Assembly: GCF_902506555.1 (NCBI RefSeq)
Contig: NZ_LR732707.1
Coordinates: forward strand, 768,001-832,000
Length of the DNA: 64,000 nucleotides
Direction of reading: 5' to 3'
Origin: Sphingorhabdus sp. 109
Lineage (GTDB): Bacteria; Pseudomonadota; Alphaproteobacteria; Sphingomonadales; Sphingomonadaceae
The notes beneath the pieces were generated by a model. That model was not told the origin of the DNA and did no database searches. It was given only the letters and a program-made list of their open reading frames with translations. How positions within the stretch are numbered: the first letter of the stretch is position 1; every line of letters starts with the position of its first letter. The position numbers and the translations under genes are program-made. Below are positions 27,154 through 34,682 of the stretch, in pieces.

Positions 27154-27768
27154 ATGACAAATGTAAACATTCGGGCTTTGCCCGGTCAGAAATCCGACGA
27201 CTTCACTGATGTTGTGATCCGAGTATCGGACGACACAATGTTGCATGGGTGGAAGATCTTCGAAAAGCTCATCAAGGACTCGCCTGACTATTGTCACATG
27301 GTGGCGGAAGGGGAAAATTCCCCCGAGTTTCATTTTGATGAAGACGAACTCAAGTTACTGGCGGGGGCATTCTTAGCCTCGTCAGAAAATCTGCCAGCTG
27401 GCCCTCACGAGTATCTCAGGTGGATTGATGCCTCCGACAGTGAATTGTCCGGTCGCCAGTACATTGACGAGTTTGTGGCACAGCGCATCAAAGCCGATTG
27501 TAAAGGCATTCTGAGTCAACTGGATAATGAAACGCTGGAAGGTCTCGGTGAAAGAATAACTGCTTTCAAGCATGAGAGAGCTGAATGGCTGGCGCAGATT
27601 GCAGCGGCAGGTAGCGTAGTGGAAACGATCAAGCAGGTTGAGTGCGAGAAGGCAATGGCTGGCGCCAGTACGGCCGAAGTTTGCGAAGCATTGCTCGACA
27701 CATTCGATGGCGATGATCTCATGGATATTATCTCCGCTATCGGACATGTTATAAGAAAGGCCGCCTGA
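27154..27768 (+). CDS. Orphan island protein, unknown function
   Basis: A 204-aa acidic product from ATG 27154 with an AAGGAA SD. The region LGERITAFKHERAEWLAQIAAAG is helical, and the C-terminus (VCEALLDTFDGDDLMDIISAIG) is acidic. No signal peptide or known motif is visible. It stands alone between the divergent RHH gene and a 270-bp gap. Confidence 0.6.
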   Translation: MTNVNIRALPGQKSDDFTDVVIRVSDDTMLHGWKIFEKLIKDSPDYCHMVAEGENSPEFHFDEDELKLLAGAFLASSENLPAGPHEYLRWIDASDSELSGRQYIDEFVAQRIKADCKGILSQLDNETLEGLGERITAFKHERAEWLAQIAAAGSVVETIKQVECEKAMAGASTAEVCEALLDTFDGDDLMDIISAIGHVIRKAA

Positions 27769-28039
27769 CAAACAATCGGCGGTTAAACTCGCTGAAAGTT
27801 CAACCGATCCAAGCCTATGTCCGTCGCGGTCGACCCAAAACACCGCGGCGGACACCGTGTCGGCTATTCGCTGGTACGAAATCGCTCCCGGTAAGCGCAT
27901 TCATCAATTCGTGTTGAGTTCGAAGCGAATGCGCTTCGCCCAAGGTCTGCAAGTGGCGGGCCGCTGACCTGGCGTGTGCCGGGCATGGTCGAAAACTGAA
28001 GCCTTGAGCGCGATGCTTGAACCTTTTGAGGAGTAGAAC
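27769..28039. other. Gene-free stretch upstream of the 28040 operon
   Basis: About 270 bp with no convincing coding frame on either strand. It must hold the promoter of the 28040-29399 operon. GAGGAG at 28027-28032 is the SD of the next gene. No repeat or RNA family is recognised. Confidence 0.4.
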
Positions 28040-28780
28040 ATGCCCACACCCACTGCAAAACTCGGCGCCGCTTGGATGGATGATAATGACATCCGCCACG
28101 CCGTTGCCAAAGTCCAAACCAACCGCAATCAGCACGATGCCTTGCTTCGCAAGATGAAGCAGAAACTCGATATACATGCCGATAGCGTGAAACGTTCCCT
28201 GTCCGATGTAGGACTGCCCAACACCAAATCGATCATCAACAAGTCAGTTTCCAGCCGACGCGGGGAATTTGTTCGCGAAAGCGCTGACACCCGCAAGGCG
28301 TACATGCGGGAACTGGCGGAAACGGCCGAGCGCGTAAAATCTGCATCGAGCCATTACCGCTCGCCTATGCAGATGCTGATGCGTTCGACACTGGGCAACG
28401 AAAAACGTAGCCGGCTGATGCAGCAAATCGAACATTCTGGCCCAGTTGAATTAGCTAGCTTAGCCGAATTTGCCGCTGCCAAGTGCGATGGGGATTTGGC
28501 CGCTGCCCTGTGCAGCAAGGTATCCAGCATGAAGGTCGGCGACCGGCCCTTCAGCCCGAACGATCTAGCCGATGTGATTTGCGGGGAATTGCACAGAGAA
28601 TTGAGCCAGGCATTGGTCGAATGCGAACGACGAGTACTTGAGTCTCTTCAAGCCGACACCGAATTCGAAACCGGAAAGTCTAACGCCCAGCGCGCCATAC
28701 AAATTGCTCTCCTCAAAAAGCGCGAGAGTGAAATCGGCGCCTACGACCCCGATGATGAAGCCGAAGCCTTGGCTGCATAA
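28040..28780 (+). CDS. Helical orphan island protein
   Basis: A 246-aa product. It is largely alpha-helical and highly charged (RHAVAKVQTNRNQHDALLRK, ESADTRKAYMRELAETAERV), with an acidic C-terminus. It has no enzyme motif, signal peptide or membrane segment. It heads a three-gene operon that ends in a strong terminator at 29453. A scaffold, capsid-interaction or DNA-binding role is possible but not shown. Confidence 0.65.
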   Translation: MPTPTAKLGAAWMDDNDIRHAVAKVQTNRNQHDALLRKMKQKLDIHADSVKRSLSDVGLPNTKSIINKSVSSRRGEFVRESADTRKAYMRELAETAERVKSASSHYRSPMQMLMRSTLGNEKRSRLMQQIEHSGPVELASLAEFAAAKCDGDLAAALCSKVSSMKVGDRPFSPNDLADVICGELHRELSQALVECERRVLESLQADTEFETGKSNAQRAIQIALLKKRESEIGAYDPDDEAEALAA

Positions 28781-28815
28781 GTAATATCCCTCCTATAAAT
28801 CAAAGGAATTAGGCC

Positions 28816-29079
28816 ATGGCCATTTTCGCATTCTACCCCGTTGAAGCCGTTAACCGCCGTGCAGACGGTATCAATTTTGTTATAGCCGAAGGTGTTGATG
28901 AGGCTGCAGCCCGTTCTGCCGCCTCCGCGCTGGTCGGTGCGTCCAATCTATCCGTTTGGACTGCTGTATCGGTTGAAGCGGGCATGGACCCAGTCGCTGT
29001 CGAAGGCATGCCGGTTGGCGCCTCTGACAGCATCACTTGGCCAACCCGCACGCGCGGCAATGCGACGCTCGGCGCATGA
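28816..29079 (+). CDS. Small orphan island protein
   Basis: An 87-aa product from ATG 28816 with AAGGAA upstream. Strand-helix-strand pattern (IFAFYPVEAVNR, VDEAAARSAASALVG, LSVWTAVSVEAG), no known family. Its TGA overlaps the next ATG (ATGA), so the two are translationally coupled. Confidence 0.65.
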   Translation: MAIFAFYPVEAVNRRADGINFVIAEGVDEAAARSAASALVGASNLSVWTAVSVEAGMDPVAVEGMPVGASDSITWPTRTRGNATLGA

Positions 29080-29399
29080 CCCGGCATCTCGACTTGAATG
29101 AGTTTGAGGACCTTGAGCCGGAAGTCATTTTTGAAGGTCATCGCCGCTTGAGGGGCTATCAGGCAATCGACCTTCACGAGGCAATCGTGCTGTTCGGTTG
29201 GCGGAGCCATGTAGATCTCATGCCGATCATTGCCAGAGATCGCATCATTCTCTTGCTCAAGTATCTCGGTTATCGCGAAACATGGGCAGGGGAGGTTGGC
29301 GAGCCTACGTTTGGCCTAATGTGGCTGCGTGATCCTTGGCCGAGTGACGCTGCCGCGCTGAGCGGCATTCCTTCTTGCCAGGTTGAAGAATGCCACTGA
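29076..29399 (+). CDS. Small orphan island protein
   Basis: A 107-aa product from ATG 29076, overlapping the preceding stop by 4 nt. It contains YQAIDLHEAIVLFGWRSHVD and ARDRIILLLKYLGY, amphipathic helices consistent with a small soluble protein. No homologue is recognised. Last gene of the operon, 22 nt before a strong terminator. Confidence 0.65.
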   Translation: MTRHLDLNEFEDLEPEVIFEGHRRLRGYQAIDLHEAIVLFGWRSHVDLMPIIARDRIILLLKYLGYRETWAGEVGEPTFGLMWLRDPWPSDAAALSGIPSCQVEECH

Positions 29400-29421
29400 C
29401 CTTCAACTATGTTGAAATATA

Positions 29422-29453
29422 GGCCCGACCGGCGCTCCCGGTCGGGCCTTTTT
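29422..29453 (+). terminator. Rho-independent terminator of the 28040-29399 operon
   Basis: Perfect 11-bp stem GGCCCGACCGG / CCGGTCGGGCC around a 5-nt loop, then TTTTT. Confidence 0.9.
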
Positions 29454-29483
29454 GCGCCATGGTCACCGCTGAAGGAGATGATC

Positions 29484-29663
29484 ATGCAAAAAGATGCCTG
29501 TAAATTCACCGGATTGCATCGTTACAGACTCTCGGTGACAGAAAGCTGCCGATCATGTGGTCACGGCCGCCGAACGTCTAGAACGAGCCGTATGGCATTA
29601 TGGCTGGTTCCGGCTGGACTGTGGACGAATGCAATCCTGTTGCTTGCTGTGCTGGCTCGCTGA
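29484..29663 (+). CDS. Possible small ORF, perhaps frameshifted
   Basis: ATG 29484 follows a strong SD (GAAGGAG, 29471-29477) and gives 59 aa (MQKDACKFTG...). After about residue 20 the frame becomes Arg-rich, while the next frame (29539-29682) looks more natural (AADHVVTAAERLERAVWHYG). A single-base slip near the GAAAG at 29541 would join them into one protein of about 67 aa. Function unknown. Confidence 0.35.
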   Translation: MQKDACKFTGLHRYRLSVTESCRSCGHGRRTSRTSRMALWLVPAGLWTNAILLLAVLAR

Positions 29664-29678
29664 TGATGAATTGGCCAG

Positions 29679-30059
29679 TTAGAACCCGAGCCGAGCGAGT
29701 TTGTTTATTTCTTGTTGCAGCTTTTCAACCGATACGTGAAGTTGGTCGGCCCGGGGCAGTGTCAATTCGTTCAGGACCCGAAACGCCACACGTTCATCGA
29801 TCACATCAATCAGTTCGGTTCTCAGTCGCTGTCTGCCTAAGTAGCGTACTCGGTGGATTTCAACTGTGCCGCTGAAGCTCTCGCCTGTGTAGCTTGGTCC
29901 ATCGAGTGCATGAGCAAACGCTGCCAGCCGAGCGCGATCCAGCCCGGAATATTCTTCAACTTCTGCGGGTCCCCGGCCGGACGCCCGCTCTCTATGAACT
30001 TCGTATATGGACCGGTGCATTTCGTTGCCGGTGGTGGAGGAACCTTTTGAGGACTTCAT
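29679..30059 (-). CDS. Orphan island protein, minus strand
   Basis: A 126-aa product from ATG 30059, or 30020 if it starts MHRSIYE. Segments such as GPAEVEEYSGLDRARLAAFA and VEIHRVRYLGRQRLRTELID look like real protein. It ends in an amphipathic helix with hydrophobic residues (VSVEKLQQEINKLARL). No family is recognised. It is convergent with the operon ending at 29453. Confidence 0.5.
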   Translation of the reverse strand: MKSSKGSSTTGNEMHRSIYEVHRERASGRGPAEVEEYSGLDRARLAAFAHALDGPSYTGESFSGTVEIHRVRYLGRQRLRTELIDVIDERVAFRVLNELTLPRADQLHVSVEKLQQEINKLARLGF

Positions 30060-30142
30060 ACTTTTCCCTTCTCAATAGTGAGCCTGGGATCAGCAAAGCG
30101 TTGCTGGAAATAATAATGGAACCTGCGAACTCTTATTTTGGC

Positions 30143-30652
30143 CTAGTCCACGCCGTTCGTCGATCTAATGTCGGCGATCAGCTTTTCTAGAGATTTTTGT
30201 TGTACTGACGCCTCGTTGCCAGTCTCTCGAATGAAGTTTGAGCCAAATCCGGCCGATGAAAGAGCCCGGCAGCGGGTATCCCAGAATAAGAAAGTATCTC
30301 GCACCTGTTCAATTAGTTCTTCGGTTGTATCGATGTGCTTAGGTAGGCTTGAAATGAGTTCCATGTCGGCTTTCTCACGATTGAGCGCGTCCAGTAGCAT
30401 GGCCTCGGCTGTGGATTTGTCGATGCCCATCATAACAGCCTCTCGAGTAGCGATACTGGAAATTTCGCTAGCGATGCCATCTCCGTCGTTAACATCAAAT
30501 CCCATTCGCTTGCAGCTTTGGATTGATGTGAGTGTCTTAGCTACTTCGGTCGCATATCCACCAAACCTGATGTAATCACTATTCTGAGCAATACTTGGTA
30601 CGGGCATGGCGACTAAAATCGTGGCAGCAGCTAGGTTGAAAATGTGCTTCAT
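30143..30652 (-). CDS. Secreted or periplasmic orphan protein
   Basis: A 169-aa product. A clear signal peptide, MKHIFNLAAATILVAMPVPSIA, with likely cleavage after SIA, precedes a mature part with two Cys (SCKRMG, DTRCRAL), mostly helical. No domain recognised. A signal peptide on an otherwise replication- and defence-oriented island is unusual. Confidence 0.6.
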   Translation of the reverse strand: MKHIFNLAAATILVAMPVPSIAQNSDYIRFGGYATEVAKTLTSIQSCKRMGFDVNDGDGIASEISSIATREAVMMGIDKSTAEAMLLDALNREKADMELISSLPKHIDTTEELIEQVRDTFLFWDTRCRALSSAGFGSNFIRETGNEASVQQKSLEKLIADIRSTNGVD

Positions 30653-30732
30653 CGTTCATTCCCCTGTCGATATCCCAACAATCGGGTATTTAGTCCCTAA
30701 ATCCTGCCGCGAAGAGATAGTCTTGTCCACTA

Positions 30733-30942
30733 ATGGATTGAGAAAAGTTCGTGGGTGCAAACGTGCACAGTTTACAGGTCGAGCGGAAGCTAACTCAAGA
30801 GCACCTTGCACATGCTGTGGAAATTGATCGGACCTACCTTGGTGGAATCGAACGCGGACGCCGGAACCCCATTGTTGCAGTTGTCGGACGCATTGCATAA
30901 GCTCTTGCGGTAACGCCCGGCGCACTTTTCGAAGAAAACTAA
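30733..30942 (+). pseudogene. Decayed XRE-family HTH regulator
   Basis: Read in one frame from 30751, the product is an almost complete XRE domain: GANVHSLQVERKLTQEHLAHA, IDRTYLGGIERGRRNP, VVGRIA, then TAA at 30898-30900, then ALAVTPGALFEEN and a natural TAA at 30940. The internal TAA replaces one codon in the last helix. A TGA at 30739 also separates the upstream ATG 30733 from the domain. Ending 4 nt from the methyltransferase gene, it may be the dead control (C) gene of the RM system. Confidence 0.7.
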
Positions 30943-30946
30943 AATT

Positions 30947-32263
30947 TCACTTCGACATGTATTGGAGGTCTTTTAGTGTGCTACCAGAATATACTTTTCC
31001 GGCTTTAAACCATTTTCGGGTGCGCACATGGGATTTGATGTACACCCGCCTAAATGGTTCGCTTGCTGCTCGGTATTCAGCTGTGGTGTTTTTATGATGT
31101 GCATCAAGGAGCTTGGAAACCACATCAGCGGTCACTTTTCCTAAGCGAACGGGTACCGCATTGCCTATCTGTTTATATTTTTCTGAAGTCTTGCCACAGA
31201 AAATCCAGTTGTCCGGAAATTCTTGGATGCGCGCATATTCCCTTACTGACAATGCTCTAACCTCCTCGGGGTGGCAGAGAGAAGTGCTAGCATGGTTTGG
31301 CATTGTCACGAGGGTCGGACATGGGAAATCCCAACTCAATCTGCGCCACCAACCAGATCGTCCACCTTTAGCGTACCAAGCTTTTCCCATTGATTCTTGC
31401 TGAACTTTTTCTGGCAAGGATCGCCAATTCCCACCCTCTGGAACTAATGCAAGGAACCCTTTCTTGCGTGGGCTAAAATCCATGACTTCTCTATCATTTT
31501 CCCGTAGGTCGCCAATTGCATCTCTTAACGATGTCCATGGCTTTAGCATTTTTTGTGGTTCGAACATTAGCTGCGACTGATCGTTTGGGGTTTCGACACC
31601 ATAGCTTGGTTGCGGATATTCCACCTCAACGTCGAACGAATTGCCGATAAAAATAACACGTTCTCGGATTTGGGGTGCTCCGTAATTTGCGGAGTTCACT
31701 TCAAAAGCGTCAACGTGATAAGCCCCATCAGTTTGTAGTCCGAGGTCAGCTATGAACTTTGAAATTACGGAGCCAGGTTGTTCGTCATCCAATAGCTGCG
31801 CGCCTCCATTCTCTGGGCGCTCGGCTATTGATCGATGTTTCATTGCAGCAGACATTAAGCCACGTACGTTTTCCATCACAAAGACTTTTGGTCGAAGTGC
31901 TTCCACAAAGTCTAAATAGCGCCAAAGCAGAGTGCCTCGTCGATCTTCAACGGACTGGCGACGGCCCGCTGTACTGAAAGATTGGCATGGTGGGCCTCCC
32001 ACAAGCAAATCCAGTTCACCAGAGCGAATACCAATCTTTTCCATTAACTCCGTGGGAGAAATTTCAAACAGGTCGCGGCAGAAAACCTCTGGGTTTCCGG
32101 CAAAATTTCCTTTTTCTGCATTCGCACGAATAGTATCGCAGGCTGCTTCGTCAAACTCAACGCAGGCAAGTATCTCAAAGTCGCCTTGTAGTTCGAAGCC
32201 TAAATCCATGCCTAAAGCACCAGAGAAAAGTGAAACTACCGATTTTTTTCTGGACACTGACAA
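30947..32263 (-). CDS. DNA (cytosine-5) methyltransferase
   Basis: A 438-aa product with motif I VVSLFSGALGMDLGFE, motif IV GGPPCQSFSTAG (nucleophile Cys93), motif VI ENVRGL, motif VIII QIRERV, and motifs IX/X ending KQIGNAVPVRLG. The variable target-recognition region lies about 230-320. The TTG start at 32263 is favoured by AGGAGG 9 nt upstream. A 55-residue basic tail extends past motif X. It presumably protects the host from the divergent nuclease; specificity is unknown. Confidence 0.92.
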   Translation of the reverse strand: MSVSRKKSVVSLFSGALGMDLGFELQGDFEILACVEFDEAACDTIRANAEKGNFAGNPEVFCRDLFEISPTELMEKIGIRSGELDLLVGGPPCQSFSTAGRRQSVEDRRGTLLWRYLDFVEALRPKVFVMENVRGLMSAAMKHRSIAERPENGGAQLLDDEQPGSVISKFIADLGLQTDGAYHVDAFEVNSANYGAPQIRERVIFIGNSFDVEVEYPQPSYGVETPNDQSQLMFEPQKMLKPWTSLRDAIGDLRENDREVMDFSPRKKGFLALVPEGGNWRSLPEKVQQESMGKAWYAKGGRSGWWRRLSWDFPCPTLVTMPNHASTSLCHPEEVRALSVREYARIQEFPDNWIFCGKTSEKYKQIGNAVPVRLGKVTADVVSKLLDAHHKNTTAEYRAASEPFRRVYIKSHVRTRKWFKAGKVYSGSTLKDLQYMSK

Positions 32264-32269
32264 TAGGTT

Positions 32270-33307
32270 ATGCCTCCTAGGCTGCGGATCTCATTAACAT
32301 GGAATCAAACTTTGGCCGCAACTGTACGCTACGATTTTTCAACCTTCGCTCCTTCGGTGCCGCTAACGCTGCTTGAAGTTCAGGAATTCCTTCGTTTAAC
32401 AACTTCTCCTCAACATGCGAACCGATTTGTTCGTGTTGCTGAATTGGAAGCTGCATTAGAGGCGCGGATGCGTCAAATCAATGCGCGTTCACCGGCCATT
32501 GATGGAAAGTCGACCAACCCCTTTGTACTTGCGGCATACGCTCACCTTTTTGACGTTCATAACCTAAAACAAGTCGACGACATTGTGGCAGCGGCAAAGG
32601 TGTTTTCGAGCATCGAAACAGCAGCAGGTCGAGTAGTCGAAGATGTCATTCCTCCATTTTATGATTGGACTCAGATTGACTCGCCAGGTCACACTGTTCT
32701 TTCTGAGATCGACAGTGCAAGGGTTGTGGGTGACACAGTTGAATTAGTTGCCCTCAAAAGCGGTCCCATGTGCATCAACGACTCCATGGTTTCTCAAATC
32801 GCCAACGCTGTTGCCTCGCATTGGGTAGAGTGGAGTGATCATTGGGAGGTAGACACAGTAAGATATATTGTGGGTATGAATTATTCGACAGCGAAAAATA
32901 GCAATAAAAAGGACTGGCACATCGTAAGGCTTGCGCAGGAGCGACTAGAGCAACAAGGTATTAACATTACAAGCAGTTGCTCGGTTAAGCAGGGCAAACG
33001 CCCACTGGCTGTGCCCTATTTCGAAGCCGAAGAGAATGGAAAAACGCTGAGGGTTGAAACGCTGCAAGGTAGAGCCCTGTGGGCTCATATTGGTGGTGGA
33101 GACGATACATTTTTAGAAATATGTTGGGCAATGGCAAAGTGCCTAAAAGCTTTACCCGTGCCAATCGCAAGCCAATTTACGACAGGCGAAATGAAAGATA
33201 TTGTTGAGTTTGCAGACCGGATAGATGTGCCGGATATTTCAGAAGCAGAAAAACAGTGGCTTGTGCTTTTTGCTAGGCACTTTGTGGATAAATTGTTTGT
33301 TGTGTGA
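32270..33307 (+). CDS. Type II restriction endonuclease (PmeII-like), candidate
   Basis: A 345-aa product, divergent from the methyltransferase with only 6 nt between start codons. A PD-(D/E)xK-like core is suggested by Asp148 (EIDSARVV) and ELVALKSG with Lys163, followed by an INDSMVSQIANAV helix that resembles PmeII-family nucleases. The usual acidic residue two before the Lys is Ala here, so the catalytic set is uncertain. Nuclease function rests mainly on context and is inference. Confidence 0.65.
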   Translation: MPPRLRISLTWNQTLAATVRYDFSTFAPSVPLTLLEVQEFLRLTTSPQHANRFVRVAELEAALEARMRQINARSPAIDGKSTNPFVLAAYAHLFDVHNLKQVDDIVAAAKVFSSIETAAGRVVEDVIPPFYDWTQIDSPGHTVLSEIDSARVVGDTVELVALKSGPMCINDSMVSQIANAVASHWVEWSDHWEVDTVRYIVGMNYSTAKNSNKKDWHIVRLAQERLEQQGINITSSCSVKQGKRPLAVPYFEAEENGKTLRVETLQGRALWAHIGGGDDTFLEICWAMAKCLKALPVPIASQFTTGEMKDIVEFADRIDVPDISEAEKQWLVLFARHFVDKLFVV

Positions 33308-33430
33308 CAAATGTCCAGTTTCAAATTGATGACACTGGCTAATTAAATACGGTGTCTATTCGGTACTTGTCAGCCACGCGCCACCTGTCAAGCAGCATAA
33401 AAGCTACTCAAGGCCCTGTTATATAAGAGA
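33308..33430. other. Gene-free right edge of the island
   Basis: About 120 bp between the nuclease stop and attR with no gene or clear hairpin. Confidence 0.4.
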
Positions 33431-33510
<80 letters not shown>

Positions 33511-33567
33511 ACTACAGGGGCTATATAGGGCCGTATTTCCGGAACGCAACCGGTTGGTTTGTTATTT

Positions 33568-34680
33568 TCATCCAAAAGCGTTGCCGCTTTTGCCGGGATT
33601 GCGTTCGATCGACATCAGGATGCCGACGCAGATCATGATCGTCATCATGGACGACCCGCCGTGACTCATGAACGGCAGGGGAATGCCGACCACTGGCGCC
33701 AGTCCCATCACCATCATCAGGTTGATCGCGACATAGAAGAAAATCGTCACCGTCATGCCAGCAGCGGTGAGTTGGGAAAAACGGGTTTTCGCCTTCATTG
33801 CGACGCCAAGGCCCCATCGGAACAGCAAAAAGAAGCAGAAGAGCACCACTATGCCGCCCATCAGGCCCCATTCCTCGGCCATGGTGGCGAAAACGAAATC
33901 GGTATGCCCCTCCGGCAGATAATCGAGATGGCTCTGGGTGCCGTTCAGAAAGCCCTTGCCGAACAGGCCGCCGGATCCGATCGCGATTTTCGACTGGCTG
34001 ATATGGTAGCCGGAGCCGAGCGGATCATTTTCCGGGTTGAGAAAGGTGGTCACGCGCCGCTGCTGATAATCTTCCAGTGCAAAGAAATAGGCCAGGGGAG
34101 CCAGCACCGCGACCGCTGCCGCGCCACCGATGAAGAGGCGCAGGGGCAGGCCGGCGAGAAAGGCAATGGTCAGCGCTCCGGTGACCACGGTGATCGTCGT
34201 GCCCAGATCAGGTTGCATCAGGATCAGGGCGCAGGGCAGGGCGAGCAATGCGAACAAGGGCCAGATCGCACCCCATGTCCTGATCTGGGCGGGCGGCAGC
34301 AGGTCATAGAAGCGGGCGACCGCCAATATGATGGCAACTTTCATCAGTTCCGAAGGCTGCAGCCGGATGAAACCGAGGTTGAGCCAGCGCTGGCTGCCGC
34401 CCCCGACCGCCCCGATCAGTTCAACCCCGACCAGCATGAGGACAACGACGATATAGATCGGGAAAGCCATGGCTTTCCAGAAGGATTCCCGGAAACGGGA
34501 GAGCACGATGGCCATGCCGGCGAACAGGGTGAAACGGACCATGTGCAGGCCCGCCCAAGGGGTCAGGCTGCCACCGGCTGCGGAATAGAGGACGATGAAG
34601 CCGAAGCTGGCCAGAACGAACAGCAGAAAGATCGTTTTCCAGGGAAGCTGCGCTATCGGCGCCGGGATGAAATCACTCAC
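33568..34680 (-). CDS. rodA: Rod-shape peptidoglycan polymerase RodA
   Basis: A 370-aa SEDS-family polytopic membrane protein, about ten TM segments, starting GTG 34680. The conserved WLNLGFIRLQPSELMK region, PDLGT and the PFMSHGGSS segment near the end are SEDS hallmarks. It polymerises glycan strands for elongation with PBP2. Its start is 2 nt after the mrdA stop, in the mreBCD-mrdA-rodA operon. Confidence 0.95.
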   Translation of the reverse strand: MSDFIPAPIAQLPWKTIFLLFVLASFGFIVLYSAAGGSLTPWAGLHMVRFTLFAGMAIVLSRFRESFWKAMAFPIYIVVVLMLVGVELIGAVGGGSQRWLNLGFIRLQPSELMKVAIILAVARFYDLLPPAQIRTWGAIWPLFALLALPCALILMQPDLGTTITVVTGALTIAFLAGLPLRLFIGGAAAVAVLAPLAYFFALEDYQQRRVTTFLNPENDPLGSGYHISQSKIAIGSGGLFGKGFLNGTQSHLDYLPEGHTDFVFATMAEEWGLMGGIVVLFCFFLLFRWGLGVAMKAKTRFSQLTAAGMTVTIFFYVAINLMMVMGLAPVVGIPLPFMSHGGSSMMTIMICVGILMSIERNPGKSGNAFG

Positions 34681-34682
34681 CC

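Noticed and set aside
27815-28177. 120-aa minus-strand frame in the gap before 28040
   Set aside because: Overlaps the start of the well-formed 28040 gene and lacks any protein-like pattern or SD.
30606-30827. 73-aa plus-strand frame over the XRE region
   Set aside because: A different frame of the same bases gives a recognisable XRE domain, so this one is a shadow.
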